64,000 nt of DNA from Rostratula benghalensis (Eukaryota; Chordata; Aves; Charadriiformes; Rostratulidae): assembly GCA_013399305.1 (NCBI GenBank), contig VXAI01000140.1, positions 1,853,394 to 1,917,393 of the forward strand. Reading direction: 5' to 3'. The notes under the pieces are model-generated. The model saw only the letters and a list, made by a program, of their open reading frames with translations. It had not been told where the DNA came from and made no database searches. Below are positions 10,176 through 23,413 of the stretch, piece after piece. The first letter of the stretch is position 1. Each line of letters opens with the position of its first letter. A program made the translations under genes and the position numbers.

Positions 10176-12825
10176 AGAGTCGGAAGATCAATTCTAAACA
10201 CAAGAATTTCCCCAACATCCCAGGTTTTCCACGCAAACATCTTCACATATGACGCTTACGCACACCTGCCTCCCTCCCTCCTCATTCCTCTGGCAGGGTT
10301 TGTCAGCTCAGGTGGGAGAAAACTAGATTTTGCTGCAATACATAATTAAATACCTAAATAAAAAGCAGACTTTGGGGCCTATGGAACAAAGGACAATTTT
10401 CCCATACTGTAATGCCAGTGTGAAAACCACTAAAAGGCAGTGCCAAATTTCTCCCAAAGACAGCTCCTTCCCTGGCAGTAACTCACTGATGGTGCCTACT
10501 TCAGGCACGAAATGCAACTTGGCTCTTGCAATTATGCTGCTATGGCATCCATGCAAAAGATGACATTGATGTGAGACAGCATGCACATTTCCTGCCCTCC
10601 TGCCAGAGAAATTTGGAATTTGCCTAAGACTGTTACACCACTGGGGTTTTCAGTCACAAATCGCTTCGTACTATCTGTGCTACCATTTCTCACCTTGGTA
10701 TAAATTCCTGATTTGCTGTCAGAAAATGATGTGCTGGAGTTCCAGCCAAAATCTGCCCCTCCACATGAACCCATCATTTAGCTGAAATGCAGCTTCAATC
10801 CATGGGAGGCCCTACATGATTACTCATGGCTTTGTGAATTTGGCTATGACTAAATCGTCTCTGAGCTTCAGCTGTAATGAAATTGCCTTGCTGACAACAG
10901 GAGCAACCTCCACAGCCCCAGATGCCTCCTCCTCGGCAAAGCAGGGGGAGGTAACAGCACCTCAATACCTTCCTCATGAGTCCTGGATAATGTGCAGTGC
11001 CCAAAAGCTGCATCTCTCCCTGGCCATACTTTTGGATCCTCAGCATTGCCACTGGACGAGCGTTCCCAGGCAGCTGATGCCCAGAGAGCTGTGGGGCATC
11101 TCAGCCTCCAGCCTGGGCAGGGTGGAACTGCACACCTAGACTCGCTCCCACCTCTCTTTGCCCCCCAAAATCCACAAAACAATCCCTGCCCAACATCCCT
11201 CCAACATTATTATTTTTTTTTTTAACTATGCAATTAACCATGCTGGTAACCTAAGATGTTTGGGGTTTGTGCAGTATATGAAAACAGGATGGAAATTTCT
11301 TTCAGCAAGCAAAATGCTGACTTAATCCCTCATATTTTGAGTGCTGCTTGTCATTAAGCAAAAAATGACTATTGCAGTTGCCTTTGCACTGCAAATAATT
11401 TCATTTAGGCAATGAAACAGACCCATTCAGTGTTTCTGCCTGCATTTTGTCAACTGTGTATGTTCCATTTAATATTTACAGACTGAGGCACTAATCTGGC
11501 TCACTTAGTAATTAATTTCTTTAAATATTTATAGCTCTTTGATTCTCAGCAAAGAGTCTGTTTGGTAAGAACAATATTGTTCTGTGGTTGATAGTGTCAT
11601 GGAAATTTCAGAGGCAAATTTCAATTCTGTAAGATAAAAATATATAGATTTCTGCAATAGACCATAATGATTTAAAAGGAAACTTTTTATTGCTGAATGA
11701 CCTGTACTGAAAACAAATATTTCAGTTATGCCCTTGCACATAATTGCAGACTGAAAACACAGTGCTGAGAGATCTATTTCATGACACCTGTACTCCCACA
11801 GCAAAAGGAATCACCAAAGAAATTTTCAATCACCTCTTTCAGTTGCCACTGCCACTAAAACCAGAAACCCAGCTGCAAAAAGACCCTCTGAACGAGTGAG
11901 CCAAACCTGCAAAATGCAAGACGACCTTTTGCTATGATCTCTTCCCTCTAGAAAATCCTTTTTTTCTTTTGCATAACTTGATTTTAAGACTTTTAGGCTT
12001 TCTGTGTGAAATGCAGTACGCTCATAAAAAGGACTTAAGAGGCTTAAGTTTAAAAGCAGCCTTGGGAACTGAAAATACCTGACAGATACTCCATCAGTGT
12101 AAATTTGTCTAGTTCCATTTACTTCAGAGACTACATTCAGATGACACCAGCTGAGAAACAGGACCAGGAAGGACATCCCTGACCTGTCATTTTAGGCATT
12201 GCTGTAGAAGCATGAGTTTTCAGGCATTCCCTCCTGGGTAAGCCAATATTTGGGTAAGACCTATATTTGTGATGTAGGAAAAATTTTCCAGAGACAAATG
12301 ATCATTATAATTCCATGATGCCATAATGCCATACAGAGAAGGGGCCTATCAGGGAGGTTTCCTTGCTCACACACAACCCCCTGTCCACATGACACCATCG
12401 TCCTTCTGCTCCTGAGTTTCTTCCAGTCTCATCTCCCTTATCACCATGACAGGGACCCCAGATAACTCACCCCAATAGCAAGGCAGAGGATTTGCACTGG
12501 CTCTGGAAAAGCACCCACCGTAACACATAAAGTCAGTAGGAATGAGCAGCTGGGAGTGAAAACCATCAGTGGGAAAAAGCTCAACAGAGAGCAGGTCTGC
12601 AAGCCAAGCAGCAGTAACCACTTCTCCTTGAAAGAGGAGTGCCTAAAGTTTGGCTCCCCAAGAAGTGAAGGCTTTCAAATGCAACCTAAGCCTTCGCTTC
12701 ATCCTTGCAATTACCAAGAAACCACTCTCTTAAAGATAACCAGAAACTTTCCAGGGTAGAAGAGCTATTCTGCAAGAGGCAGAATTAACAACACATGAAT
12801 ACAAGACCCCCTACAATTTCATCCA
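10176..12825. other. Intergenic; AT-rich core 11300-11540 possibly conserved non-coding
   Basis: No gene or known repeat recognised. Around 11300-11540 the sequence is AT-rich but complex, with several TAATTA/ATTAA-type homeodomain-like cores and few CpG, a look common in conserved non-coding elements. This is only an impression. Open frames at 10795-11225 overlap on both strands and are unsupported. Confidence 0.35.
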
Positions 12826-13110
12826 CTAGAGCATGCCCTGAAGTGCCACATCTACAGGTTTCTTAAATACCTCCCAGAATGGTGACTCAACCACCTCCCT
12901 GGGCAGGCTGTTCCAGTGCCTCACTACTCTTTCAGCAAAGTAATTCTTCCTAATATCTAATTTAAACCTCCCTTGCTGCAACTTCAGACCATTTCCTCTG
13001 GACCTGTCATTATTCACTTGGGAGAAGAGGCCAACACTCAACAACCCTCTCTACAACCCCCTTTCAGGTAGTTGTAGAGGGCAATGTGAGGTCTCCTCAG
13101 ACTCCTCCCA
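12826..13110 (-). mobile_element. Old CR1 LINE fragment lacking its 3' tail (-)
   Basis: The reverse complement carries the CR1 ORF2 C-terminal code ([21 protein letters not shown], [14 protein letters not shown]) and upstream blocks such as GGAGAAGAGG and the ACAACTACCTGAAAGG analogue near 13065. The left edge begins at the CCACTAGAGCATG block, so the last roughly 70 bp and the short terminal repeats are missing. CR1 copies normally keep the 3' end, so this one was probably eroded or deleted after insertion. Confidence 0.9.
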
Positions 13111-16100
13111 GCTTGCTCCCGCATCCCAGCCTGGTCCAGTGCCCATTCTCACCTCCCTCCCGCTTGTCCCAACTGTTTTGGTCAGGCATGGTGCAGTCTG
13201 GAGCTGGGCAAGTGCTGCCAGGACCAGCGCTGAGTGACCAGCTGGTGTGATGGACAAGAGCTGACTGACTTGCCTTTTCCCCAGGGAGGCATTAACATAG
13301 GTCTCTTCTCTCTGTCCATCAGCCATTAACATTAATTTACGGCCTTCAAACACATAGTCACAAATCTCCTGGCTTTGCCTCCACTGCACAAACAAGCTGG
13401 GCAGCACCAGCACACCAAAGCTCCAGTAGTGGATGGTACACATGGAAGGGCCACTGCTCTGTCCCTTCTCCAAACATCTCTCCCTAGCCAGGGAGAGGAG
13501 CAAGGTCTGGCAAAAGCTCACCTCCACACTGCCTGGCACTTGCTTACCATCCCATCCATCTAGGTGGTTGCCATGAGAGTATTATGACTTTGTGGCTGCC
13601 AGAGAGTGGATACTGGGTTCCCATTGCACTTCTGGGAGACACACCAGTTTTCAAGGAGGAGCAGCACTTACAGCAAGCAGCAGAGGTTCACTCCAACTGG
13701 CACCTGGTAGTCTGTGGACAGGAGCAGGGAAAGAGCAATGGGCATCTTTGCTAACATTCAAAATCCCATCACATATGCCTGCCTCTGCAGCTTTTCAGCC
13801 CCAAACCCTTTCAGTGTACTGCAGGGTCAGGGACATAGAGCCAGCACAGAACCTGCCAAGAAACAGAGAAAAAGTCTCTTAGAAGATTAATGTCCTCACA
13901 TGGCAGATTCCAGCAGAGCCAAGAGCCATGACCTGTTATCCAAGGGTACTAATGTGGGAACGTGCCACCACTTCCCTTGCTAGATCTTGCAAAAGTGGCC
14001 TTGACCAGCTGGGAGTTGGGCTCTCATGGGACAGGGCTGGTGCCAGCTCTCCCTGGGGTCCTTAGCACCTTCACTGCCATTTATGTTGGGAACTACCTGG
14101 TCCTCAGGCCCGCCTCTTGAAAAGTAGGTGTAAGGCATTCTCCTTCCCATAATCACTCTGGATTCCCAAACAGTGGCCATTACTGCTTCCTTAGGCTTGG
14201 CCCTGCATTTCAGTCTCCAGCAACACTGCAAGATTTCCTCAGCCTTTCTGCTGGCAGACAGTGCTGGCCATGCTCAGAAAGGAGACAGCTGGGGGTGACT
14301 CAGTCCAGCCACTCCACCTGATGTTTGAAAGGCTGAGCAGAAAGCATTTTTAAACACTCTGGGAGGAAAAGAAGGTATGTGCTGGTGCAAGCCCTGAGTT
14401 CTGGCATCCACTTGTAACCCTGGGGGCAGAGGTGTTCCCAGTGCAAGTGGAAACAGCAGAACAAGTGACCCTGGAAGAGATCTCTGCTGCTGTGGACATG
14501 GGGAAGAGCATGACGATGCACGTGGCTTTGCCAGCTCTCACATGGGGCATGCAGAGCCTGTGAAGTGTCACGTCCTGACTTTGGGAAGAGACATTTCCCA
14601 CACACCCCCTTTCCCCATGCAGACCCACGTCAGGCGGCTGCCCCAGTGGCAAGGGGCAGCAAAGTGTGGCAAAACTTACACTGAGAAACAAAACTAAGAG
14701 GACACCTATGTTCAAGGTTAGCAGCACCCCCCAGAGTGTTTGGTTGATTGTCCCACCCAGTCTGAGCAGCTTTGAGGACAGCCTGGGACCACCCTGGCAC
14801 ACAGGACCTCTGGTCTTAGCTGCAGCCTGATGGATATTGTTGGCCCAAAACAGCCAGTCTGTCCTTGCTAAGGGCATCAGCCTTCACCCCTAGCCCCAAC
14901 ATGGCAACCACACAGCAGACCCCTACCAGGACCTGCTGTGCTCTCCAAGGCCTCACAAGCAGCTGGTTCAGCCTAATAACATGAGCAGCCTTTGTCCCTT
15001 GCTTGGGGGACGTGGCTGTTGAGGGTGCCTGCTGCACTCAAGCACTGAACAAAAAGCACCTACACTTAATTGACTTCATCTCTTTGTCCTCATGGCAGGC
15101 TGGGCACTGGTGGCACCTCCTTTTTCCAGCACCAATGCTGCACAGGCAGCTTATGGCAGCGGGAAGGGGAGGAAGGGGCCCAAAAACCAGGCTGACCCTT
15201 GTTCAGCACACCACCCTGTTTTGAGCCTGAGTCACTGCCGCCTCTGGAAAGACTCCCCCAACCTTCAAAATAGCTTCTAGCTGTCTGTGTCTCTTCACCC
15301 CAGAAGATTTCTTTCTTCTCTGTAATTCACGTTCAACAAGTTTATTCTTGACCACCAGGCAAGCAGCATTAACACTCAGGTAGACAAAAAAACCCAGACA
15401 TGGGACTTGCCTACACATACACTTCACTCAGTGTGGTGTGGTGCTCACCTCGTGGACACCTTTTCCTGCTTCCAGCACCAATGTGTCTCAAAACTAACTG
15501 ACCTTTCCTTACTGAAGTATCAGAGCACAAAAGAAAGCAGCCTGCAGTACAAAACAAAGCAACTCTTCTATACACCCAGCCATCCCGTGGAACGAAGAAC
15601 TGCTTTGAGAACATGCAGACAGTTATTCCACAGCCACCTCCAGCTGCGTCCTGACTCTTTTGGCCCCCAGCCCACGCTCTGCAAAGTAATGTCCCCAGAC
15701 CCAGGGAGGATGAGGGCACAGGGATGCAAAAATAATGCTGGCCTCACAGAGCACATGGCAAGCTGCTTCTTAAACAAGGAGTCTGGACCACAGACACAAG
15801 CCCCTGTTACTTCAACTTCTAACTGCAGCCTTTTTTTAGGGGAGTTGCCGTTAGGCAAAGATGGGGGTGTAAATGCCCTGTCTTCTCACTCCTTCGAAGC
15901 TCTCAGCTGTCCAGAACAATCTGCTGGAAACTCAGAACAAACCATTTGGTGAAGGTCACCCTGAAAATGTGTTGCAGGGCACAGCACTGATCTCCCCTAT
16001 ACCCACCTCAGTATGTTTAATCACAGGATCATCCTGTTTCCCTGGCAGGAGGTGCTGATTTTAGCACTCATTCAGCAGTGTTCCTGGCCCTTTACTGCAT

Positions 16101-17360
16101 CCCAGAAATGCCATCACTACTGGTATTGCTGGACAGTGTTACCTGCCCTGAGGTTGACTGATGTTTCCCATTATAAGAACCTATCTTCTAATGTGAGTGA
16201 AACTTTGTTCAGCTTGAACTGAGGTGAGATTTTTCCATGCCAGATGTTCTTTTGTTTGAAGGCTTCCCCTCTCAAGTCACAGCACTTTCAAATAAATAGG
16301 CTACTGCAAAGGCAATTTAATAAAGGTTTGACCTTTCATCCATGACTTTTCTGGCTTTGGTTAGCTCCAGCTACTGTCTTAATCACATCTTATTATTTCA
16401 TGCTCTGCATGCTCTGTGCCAATTTTCACTTTTAAGGAAGAAATGCTGGCATATGTTGTTGGCTAATAGATGCGTGGGGAAAAATAGTCATTAGGGAAAG
16501 CCTACAGAATAGGGTATTTTTAAAATGAACTTTTGTATTGTGGGAAAACATATGCCTCACACAAAATCACCTACACTCAATAATGAAGTAGACACATTTA
16601 TATAGGATGTACACTGCCTGCTGCATGCTGATTTTAGCAACCATATGTCCCAATATACCCAGGCATGCCAAAACATCTCAAATTCCTGGGGAAAGACCTC
16701 CCATGAGTGTAAATGGCCCTGTCTGGGAGCTACTTAATTGACACCTGCTGGGGTTGTGCTCCAGCACCTGGCTGTAGCAGGAGCTCCCCTCTCTCAATGG
16801 CTTTGAGTTCCATTGGATTGGGCAGGTCCTTGGCATGAATCAGTGCCTCCCACTAGCAGCTGTGTGGGAAGGAAAATAAAAATTCTGTTGGGAGTAGGCA
16901 TCAGCAAGGCCACTGACACCAAACATCCTGGAGGAGCTCCAAGATGAGGAAAGTGGGGAATGACTTAATAGCAGGAGGGTTCGTCAAGGATGACAAAACA
17001 GTTTGGATGAGGCATTTGATGTAAGGTTCGTTCTGGGAACAGAGAGGCACCGCTTGCTGCCTGCCAGATAATGTCCAGATCTGAGTCTCATGGCAGCCCA
17101 GGTGGCTGGTCTCAGCAGTGCCAGTCACCCCTCGTGGACACTGAGGGACGTTGGTCCAGTTCAGCTGGAAAATACCCAAGTCAAAGTGCTGACCTCTCTT
17201 TATGGCCCTCCAGTGGGCTCTGAATCCGGGTGGCACAGCAGGGAAACCCCTCAGGCACTGGCTGTCAAATCCTCCCCTTGTCCTGTGTTCCTCCTTGGCA
17301 AGGATCAATTTTGGCCTTGCTGGTCAAACCCTATGGGGCTGATATAATTCTCCCTTTTAC
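13111..17360. other. Intergenic, no recognised feature
   Basis: Moderately GC-rich DNA to about 16000, then more AT-rich. Many overlapping open frames (for example 14350-14877 - and 15407-15952 +) occur on both strands without splice context or known motifs. I see no exon, RNA gene or known repeat. Confidence 0.45.
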
Positions 17361-17450
17361 ATGACTTAGCCTTTTACTTACTTATTTTACTTACTTACTT
17401 TATGTACTTTTACTCCACATCTTTTACTTATTTACACTTACTTTACTCCC
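17361..17450. repeat. Degenerate (TTAC)n / ACTT-rich microsatellite
   Basis: Interrupted TTAC/TTACTT units run for about 90 bp, with TTACTTACTTA blocks separated by small substitutions. Confidence 0.85.
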
Positions 17451-17689
17451 TCAAGACCTTGTGGGATCTTGTATAAACACAGCCCTGAAGGGTGGTGTTG
17501 GTTTTAGGTGTTGTCCTAAACCAGGCTCAGAGCACTGCTGGTCTGCTGCGAGCCAGGACTTTATTGAACAAGTAGAAGGAAAGAATCCCCTGGATTTTTT
17601 TTTTTTTTTTTTGCAGCAGAAGTACCAAATGCCTTTGCAAAAGCAGCCTCCACATCCTACCAGAGAACACAGTGGGATGAACAGGGAGT

Positions 17690-18163
17690 GGAGCCATAGG
17701 ATAAGGGGGAATGATTTTATAGTGAAAGGAGATTGAGATGAGAACTCAGGAAGAAATTCTTTGCTCTGAGGGTGGTGAGACACTGGCCCAGGTTGCCCAG
17801 AGAGAGTTAGGGTCGTTCAACCTATAGAATAGAAGACTTCTGGGAGATCTTACAGTAGCCTTCCAGTATCTGAAGGGGGCCTACAAGAAAGATGAGGAGA
17901 GACTTTTTACAAGGCCACGTAGGTATAGGACAGGGGATAATGGCTTTATAAGGGAAGAGGGGATATTGAGATGGGATCTCAGGAAGAAATTCTCTGCTGT
18001 GAGGGTGGTGAGACCCTGGCTCAGGTTACCCAGAGAAGCTGTGGCTGCCCCATCCCTGGAAGTGTTCAAGACTGGGTTGGACATGGCTTTTAGCAACCTG
18101 GTCTGGTGGGAGGTGTTCCACCTGTCCAACCTCTCAACCCAACCCATTCTATGATTCTATGAA
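17690..18163 (+). mobile_element. Two CR1 LINE fragments in tandem (+)
   Basis: A partial CR1 (about 17690-17805) carries the AACTCAGGAAGAAATTCTTTG and GAGGGTGGTGAGAC blocks and breaks off after the GGTTGCCCAGAG block. It is followed at once by a second, longer copy (about 17820-18163). This starts at the GAATAGAAGACTTCTGGGAGA analogue, repeats the same blocks, and runs to a proper ATTCTATGATTCTATGA end at 18147-18163. Both are on the same strand and share the same segment, so this is a duplication or one insertion beside another rather than a single element. Confidence 0.9.
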
Positions 18164-20621
18164 CAGATCTGTCAGCAGGTTTGTAGGCAGCCCAAAGCTC
18201 ATGCCTGGCTTCCTGGGGAATAGCTCTGGGATGGTGCAGGGCAGGCAGGTTCACAGCGAGAGACAGAGTGGAGGCGAGCGGAGGGAACACCGGCTGTGGA
18301 GGCAACACCTTCACTGCTTCAGGCGGGGTCCTTGCAACAAGGGAGTCCACGAATGCAACTTGCACACCTGCAGCCTCCCTAATGGGAATCAAGAGTCCTT
18401 GCTCTCCCTTCTGTGCAAACAGCCAGAGCCACAGTCGCGTGATTCAGGGAAAGTTGGGGAAATTTGCTCCTACAGCTCTTGGGAGTGGGCAGGAAGCCGA
18501 GGGAGAGAGCCCCAGCGATCCCTCTGCCCATCATCCAGCTGTGCCCATCCCAGCTGTGCCCTGGGATCATGCAACTGGCCCCAGGGAGCAGCAAGTGGTG
18601 CCTGGCCCAGAACAAGGGGAAAACAACAACTCAGCAGGATGTTTCCTGCTGCACAAAGGTGCTACCTGCAAGCACAGATCGCACACTCAGCATAGGCAGC
18701 AACTGGCAGGAGAGTTTCAAGACTATAACTTTGAGTGCATTTTCTCCCTAAAGGCTAAATGTTGGGTGGTTACAGCTAAGTCTGCTTTTGAGACCTGAAC
18801 CAAAGCAGCCCAGATATCTACTGAGCTCATGGTGGTGAAGCACGGTCGGGTACAACATGGTCCAGAGTCAGCTGGTTGCTGGCCTCCAGTGAAGCAGATT
18901 ATTTCCTGCCTTCAATAATGCAGTGGAGAAAAAATACAATGATGGGGTGGGTCACAGAAGCAAACAAAGTGAATGGAGAGAAACCAACAGCAAAGTGCGT
19001 CTGAGAAGATGATGATGTGCTTTCCAAACTAAGATTGCCTCATTTTACCACCATTTAAAACAACAAGTGAGCAGCTATTCCCTAGGATGTTTTCTTAATT
19101 TCATTGAAAAAGTGGATAAAAAGCGGCAGGTCAGGTGTTTCCAGGCTGCAGGAGCACCCTGTATGCACCCTTTCTCCTCACATCCCCAAAGAGGGGCTCC
19201 AGGCAGATCCCCCACATTTCTTATGACTTCAGGGCTGATCTGGGGTCAGAGTTGAGTCTACTAGGGCTTCTTTTCCATCAAAGCCTGTCAGGTCTCTCTC
19301 AAACATCAAAGGCAGTAGGATTCTCCTAAAGAACAGGAACCTCATATTCTGCCCCAAGCTTTCTTTGTGGAAATTGTATGGGTTTGCCTCTTTATTTTTT
19401 CTTTTATTTTTTCTTTTTTTTTAATCCGAATAGGAGACCAAGTAGTTTCAGAACTAATCCAAAAAGAGACCAATTCATCACCAAACCCAGTATAACAACT
19501 GAAGGTATTCATATGTTGTCCTGACTCCTCCAGCTCTCTTTTTGTGATGTTATTTCCCTTAAAGAGGCAATTAAAAATATGAGTTTATGTGCAAAACCTT
19601 AACTGTGTGGAACAGCATAAATGCTGGTGAAAAATCATAAGCAACAACATCTGATTCACAGTGAAGATCTTCCTTTCTCCCTGTACATCCTTAGCAATAG
19701 CTCCCCACATCCGTGCAGTGTTAATGCCCTCAGGACGGTGGTAGATCTGTGGTGGTTCAGCACCACAAGCTGGCAGGGAGAGGCCAGTACTGTTACTGCA
19801 ATTATTGACAGCACACTCAAAAGCACATTTGGTTCTTTCCACCTGCATCTATTGCTGAAGCAGTTAGTATTATCTTTCCCCCATAATTTTTGCCTGCAGG
19901 AGCTTTTCTCTGGCTTCTGACAGACAAGCACCTGTGGATATATTTACTGCTACAGAAATGGGGGTCCCTCAACTTCTTTTTTTATTTCCCCTTAACACCA
20001 CTAACTCAAGCAGCTGGGGGAGCAGCTGAGGGTCTGCTCCAACGTTTTGTGTGCCCTCCAGCACATGAACAACATCCATGCCATTAAAGCAAGCAAGGCA
20101 CACATCCAGGAGAACCACCAAGAAGCTAGATGTACCAGTTTCACGATGACTCAAGGACCACAACCTAAACCCAGAAGACAGTCCCAGTATAAACCTATTT
20201 ACAAAGAGTAATTACACCGAGTCAAAAGGTCTTGGCCATAATCTGCAGCCATCTGGGCCAGAAGGGCCTCCTCTTGCTCTGGTTGAAGTTAGCAGCCAAA
20301 TTTCCATTGCTGCAAACACCTGCAGAGCACAGGAGCGGTGCCAACCTGCCAGGGGCAGCATGGGAAAGGGTGGCAGGAGTCTGTCAGGCACCAAATACAG
20401 ACTCCATGCTGAAAGGAAAAGGAACTGATGAGAGGTCTCAGCAGCTGGGACTGGCAGGGTAAAAGCCATCTCCAAACTGAAATGCTGCAGAGCACATGCT
20501 AAAACTGATGCAAGCGGTGTGGCTGTACTGGAGTAACTGCATTAGCTGGGAATCTCAGTGTTGACCTTCAAGATCCCCACTGTTCTTTCCTCTTTACCCA
20601 TACACTATCACCTTCTGTATA
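18164..20621. other. Intergenic, no recognised feature
   Basis: Mixed sequence with a TTTTATTTTTTC-type pyrimidine tract near 19390-19425. The longest open frames (18159-18695 + and 18268-18798 +) overlap in two frames of the same strand and show no domain. Confidence 0.45.
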
Positions 20622-20719
20622 TCCCTTCCTCTTGCTCTCCACGTTTCTTTGAACACATCCTTGAGAAAAATCCCTTCCTCTTGCTCTCCACGTTTCTTTG
20701 AACACATCCTTGAGAAAAA
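20622..20719. repeat. Perfect two-copy tandem duplication, 49-bp unit
   Basis: The 49-bp unit beginning TCCCTTCCTCTTGCTCTCC occupies 20622-20670 and is repeated without a mismatch at 20671-20719; the first four bases recur once more after it. Perfect identity suggests a recent event or an assembly duplication. Confidence 0.95.
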
Positions 20720-22750
20720 TCCCAAAAGCAACACACAAGAAAAGCAAAGAATCTACAAGAAAAAAAAAAAAAGGGAAAAAAGAATCAAACTTAATTAATT
20801 TGAAGCAACACATCTTAGTTATAATTACAAATCAGCTTAAGAAATGCAAACAGACATAACTTAGACCCAGAGGTAATACTCATTACTACAATTGCTTCTA
20901 TGTAGCATCATAAAATACCAAATAGGACCATGCTTCTTTCAAGTACAGCCTGTTCAGCTGTACTGTTCAAGCCAGATTGGAGAATCTGGCTTTGAACACC
21001 TGGCAAAGGAGACAGATGCATTCATCCTCCCATGTCTTGAAGAAATCGAGGAGAGATGTTTACCAAGGAAATGAGTAATACAAGGGGTTTGGCTTTCAGC
21101 AGACTTGGCAATACATACAGCAGGTTCCAGCACAGGTTTGTAAAAAATTAATTAGCAGTGAGTAGGAAAAGGAGTGAAGATGAGTGTTATTTTCTGTGCT
21201 GCGGTCTCATTTAACCTAATAAAATTGATTGAACTACAAGATCCCAGTGAAACACCTCCTAAAATCAAGTGTTTCTCCATAAATGGAGCTCTTAATTTCA
21301 CAGTAGGAATGATCAAATATTCTAAACTCTATCGTGTTTCGGCTCTTAACAAGAGGTATCTGACAAGACTGTCAGACTCCCCTCAAATTTTAGCTGGTTT
21401 TGCTGTCATCAAAAATGATTGGGATTTTGGAGCCTAATTTATTCAGCTGATCCCTGCTCTGCTTTTGTAAGCACTCAAAATCGGAAAATCTGCCATAAAA
21501 TAATTAGGTGGATTCAAAATTTTAATGAAAATCTAACAATACAACTTCGCAGAAGACAAAGCTCTGAATTTTTCCAGCAGGTTTCTTTGCCTTGCAAGGC
21601 TCTCAAGCAAGCCACCAATGAAAGCCAAAGCTCGATCAAAGCAGTGGGCCTGGCAACCCTGGTAAGGACTACCCTGGTTCCACCCTTTCTTCCACCCATG
21701 CCTCTTTCAGAGCCTGAGACATCACTCTGGAAGAGAACCTTTTCCAGACCAACTGCAGTCCGTAGTAATGGCTGACAGCCTGTCCTGGGAGGTATGGGAA
21801 GTTCTGCATGCTCTTGGTGACCACTTCAAAGGGCTCCCATATGCTGAGCAGAGGGGCCTGACTCACAGCCTTGCACAACAGCAGCACCCTTCCCACCATG
21901 GCTTTGACAGAGGGAGCCCAGTACTGAATCCCTCGTGCAGCTGTTTTCCTTTGGGATTTACTCCTGGTTTCCAGAAGCACAAAGCAAAGGAGAATTCTGC
22001 CTGACAAATTCCTAGTGACAAGTCAGACCCAGAGCATTTTAAATTCCCCAGGTGGCAGCGACCAAACCCAACTGCTGGGAATTAGTCCTTCAGGTCACCT
22101 CTTTATGTCATAGGATAAGTGATAGTCACAACTCAAGCTGGGCAACCAGTGCCCTGGTCCAGTTCCCACTGCAGCCAGCAGTGACCTTGCCAACTAAAAC
22201 CAGAGCAAGAAAGTTCTGTGTGTAAACAGCAGAATTTGTTAGAAGGAGCAAACCTTTCCTATAACCAACCAACGCCAGATGATCCCTGCTGGAAACCAAC
22301 CACCTCCATGGTTTAAACATCTCCCAGAACATTATCCCTCATCCATCAACGCACCAGGAAAGTAATCACAAGGTCTTGTGCAGTGCCAGCAGAGATAACA
22401 GAGTGTACTCAAGCAATGAACATTGGCTTTCTCTCTGTGAAAGCTCTGTGCTTTATTTTTGTTTTTACCCCAGGGGCTTATGGGTAGGGAGAGAGCTGGA
22501 GAAAGCAGCATTCCTCTACAAAATCAATCAATCAGCCCACAGTCTTGGGCATGCTGAGATGTGAGCTCTGCTCTTCCTAGATCCTCTGCATTCACAGCAG
22601 GTAGCTACCAGGGCAGCTGGCACCACCCCTGCAGCTTCCCCAAGAACACTTCTGCAGAGGTCTTACTCAGGAATCTATTTCAGGTTGCTCTTAAACCAGC
22701 TCAAATAAATAGGAAAAAATCCCCAGTCTGCTCAGCTGGTGCATTAGAAA
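20720..22750. other. Intergenic, no recognised feature
   Basis: A poly-A run near 20760 is followed by ordinary AT-rich DNA. Nothing recognised. Downstream sequence of the SHLD1 transcript may reach into the right part. Confidence 0.4.
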
Positions 22751-22771
22751 CATCACCAAGGTGATGAAGCT

Positions 22772-22783
22772 TTTATTTTTATT
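22772..22783 (-). terminator. Candidate SHLD1 polyadenylation signals
   Basis: Two AATAAA hexamers read in succession on the minus strand (22783-22778 and 22777-22772), about 630 bp past the SHLD1 stop codon. A 3' UTR of that length would be ordinary. Another AATAAA lies at 22457-22452. Without transcripts the real site cannot be chosen. Confidence 0.35.
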
Positions 22784-22857
22784 TTTTTTTTAATCCTTCC
22801 TGTTAAAAAAACCAACCCACAACTTGCTCAGAAGTTGTATTTCCTCTCTCCTTCATG

Positions 22858-22872
22858 CACACACACACACAC
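22858..22872. repeat. (CA)n microsatellite, short
   Basis: Seven and a half uninterrupted CA units. Confidence 0.9.
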
Positions 22873-23413
22873 TTTATCTGTCAACAAAGCTTACCCGCCC
22901 TGTAATCGTGATCTGTGGGATCATACATCTGTTGGTAAACACCCACAGGCCACCCCTGAGGCACAAGTGCTACAGTATCAGTCAAGTACAGGAAAAAAAC
23001 TTCCCTCCCTAGGTCTGGGCACACTGTGCCAAGCTCAGTCAATCAGTTGATTACAGTCAACAGCACTTGGACATCCTGCCCACACAGGGCCTGAGTTCAG
23101 CTGGGAGAGGGATGTAGGTCAATTAAAAAGCCTGGTAGGTATAAATCATGTTTGATGTCCCAGCAACAGAGACTGTATCATCCATCACCCATCCTGATCA
23201 GTCAACACATCCCAAGCAGTTACACAGGGACCACAGATGCTTCTTACATGGTGCTGCCGCAGAGGCCAGGGTGGTCAGGTCTGCTCCAGATCAACCCCTC
23301 CGTGGATTACACGATGTAGAAGGTGGTGCTAAAAGGAACAGTGTTTCTCCAAGAAAGTCACCTGTTTGGCATGAAAGCAGAGATCCCATGACAGGAACAA
23401 ACCAGCACCTTGC

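Noticed and set aside
13051..13539. 162-codon minus-strand frame as a gene
   Set aside because: Its end overlaps the CR1 fragment, and the rest has no domain and no splice or promoter context.
14350..15952. Cluster of overlapping frames on both strands as a gene-rich area
   Set aside because: Mutually overlapping frames in moderately GC-rich DNA without motifs; typical chance pattern.
22751..22766. Short palindrome CATCACC-AA-GGTGATG near the candidate poly-A signal as a terminator hairpin
   Set aside because: A 7-bp stem is easily found by chance and vertebrate mRNA ends do not use such hairpins outside histone genes.
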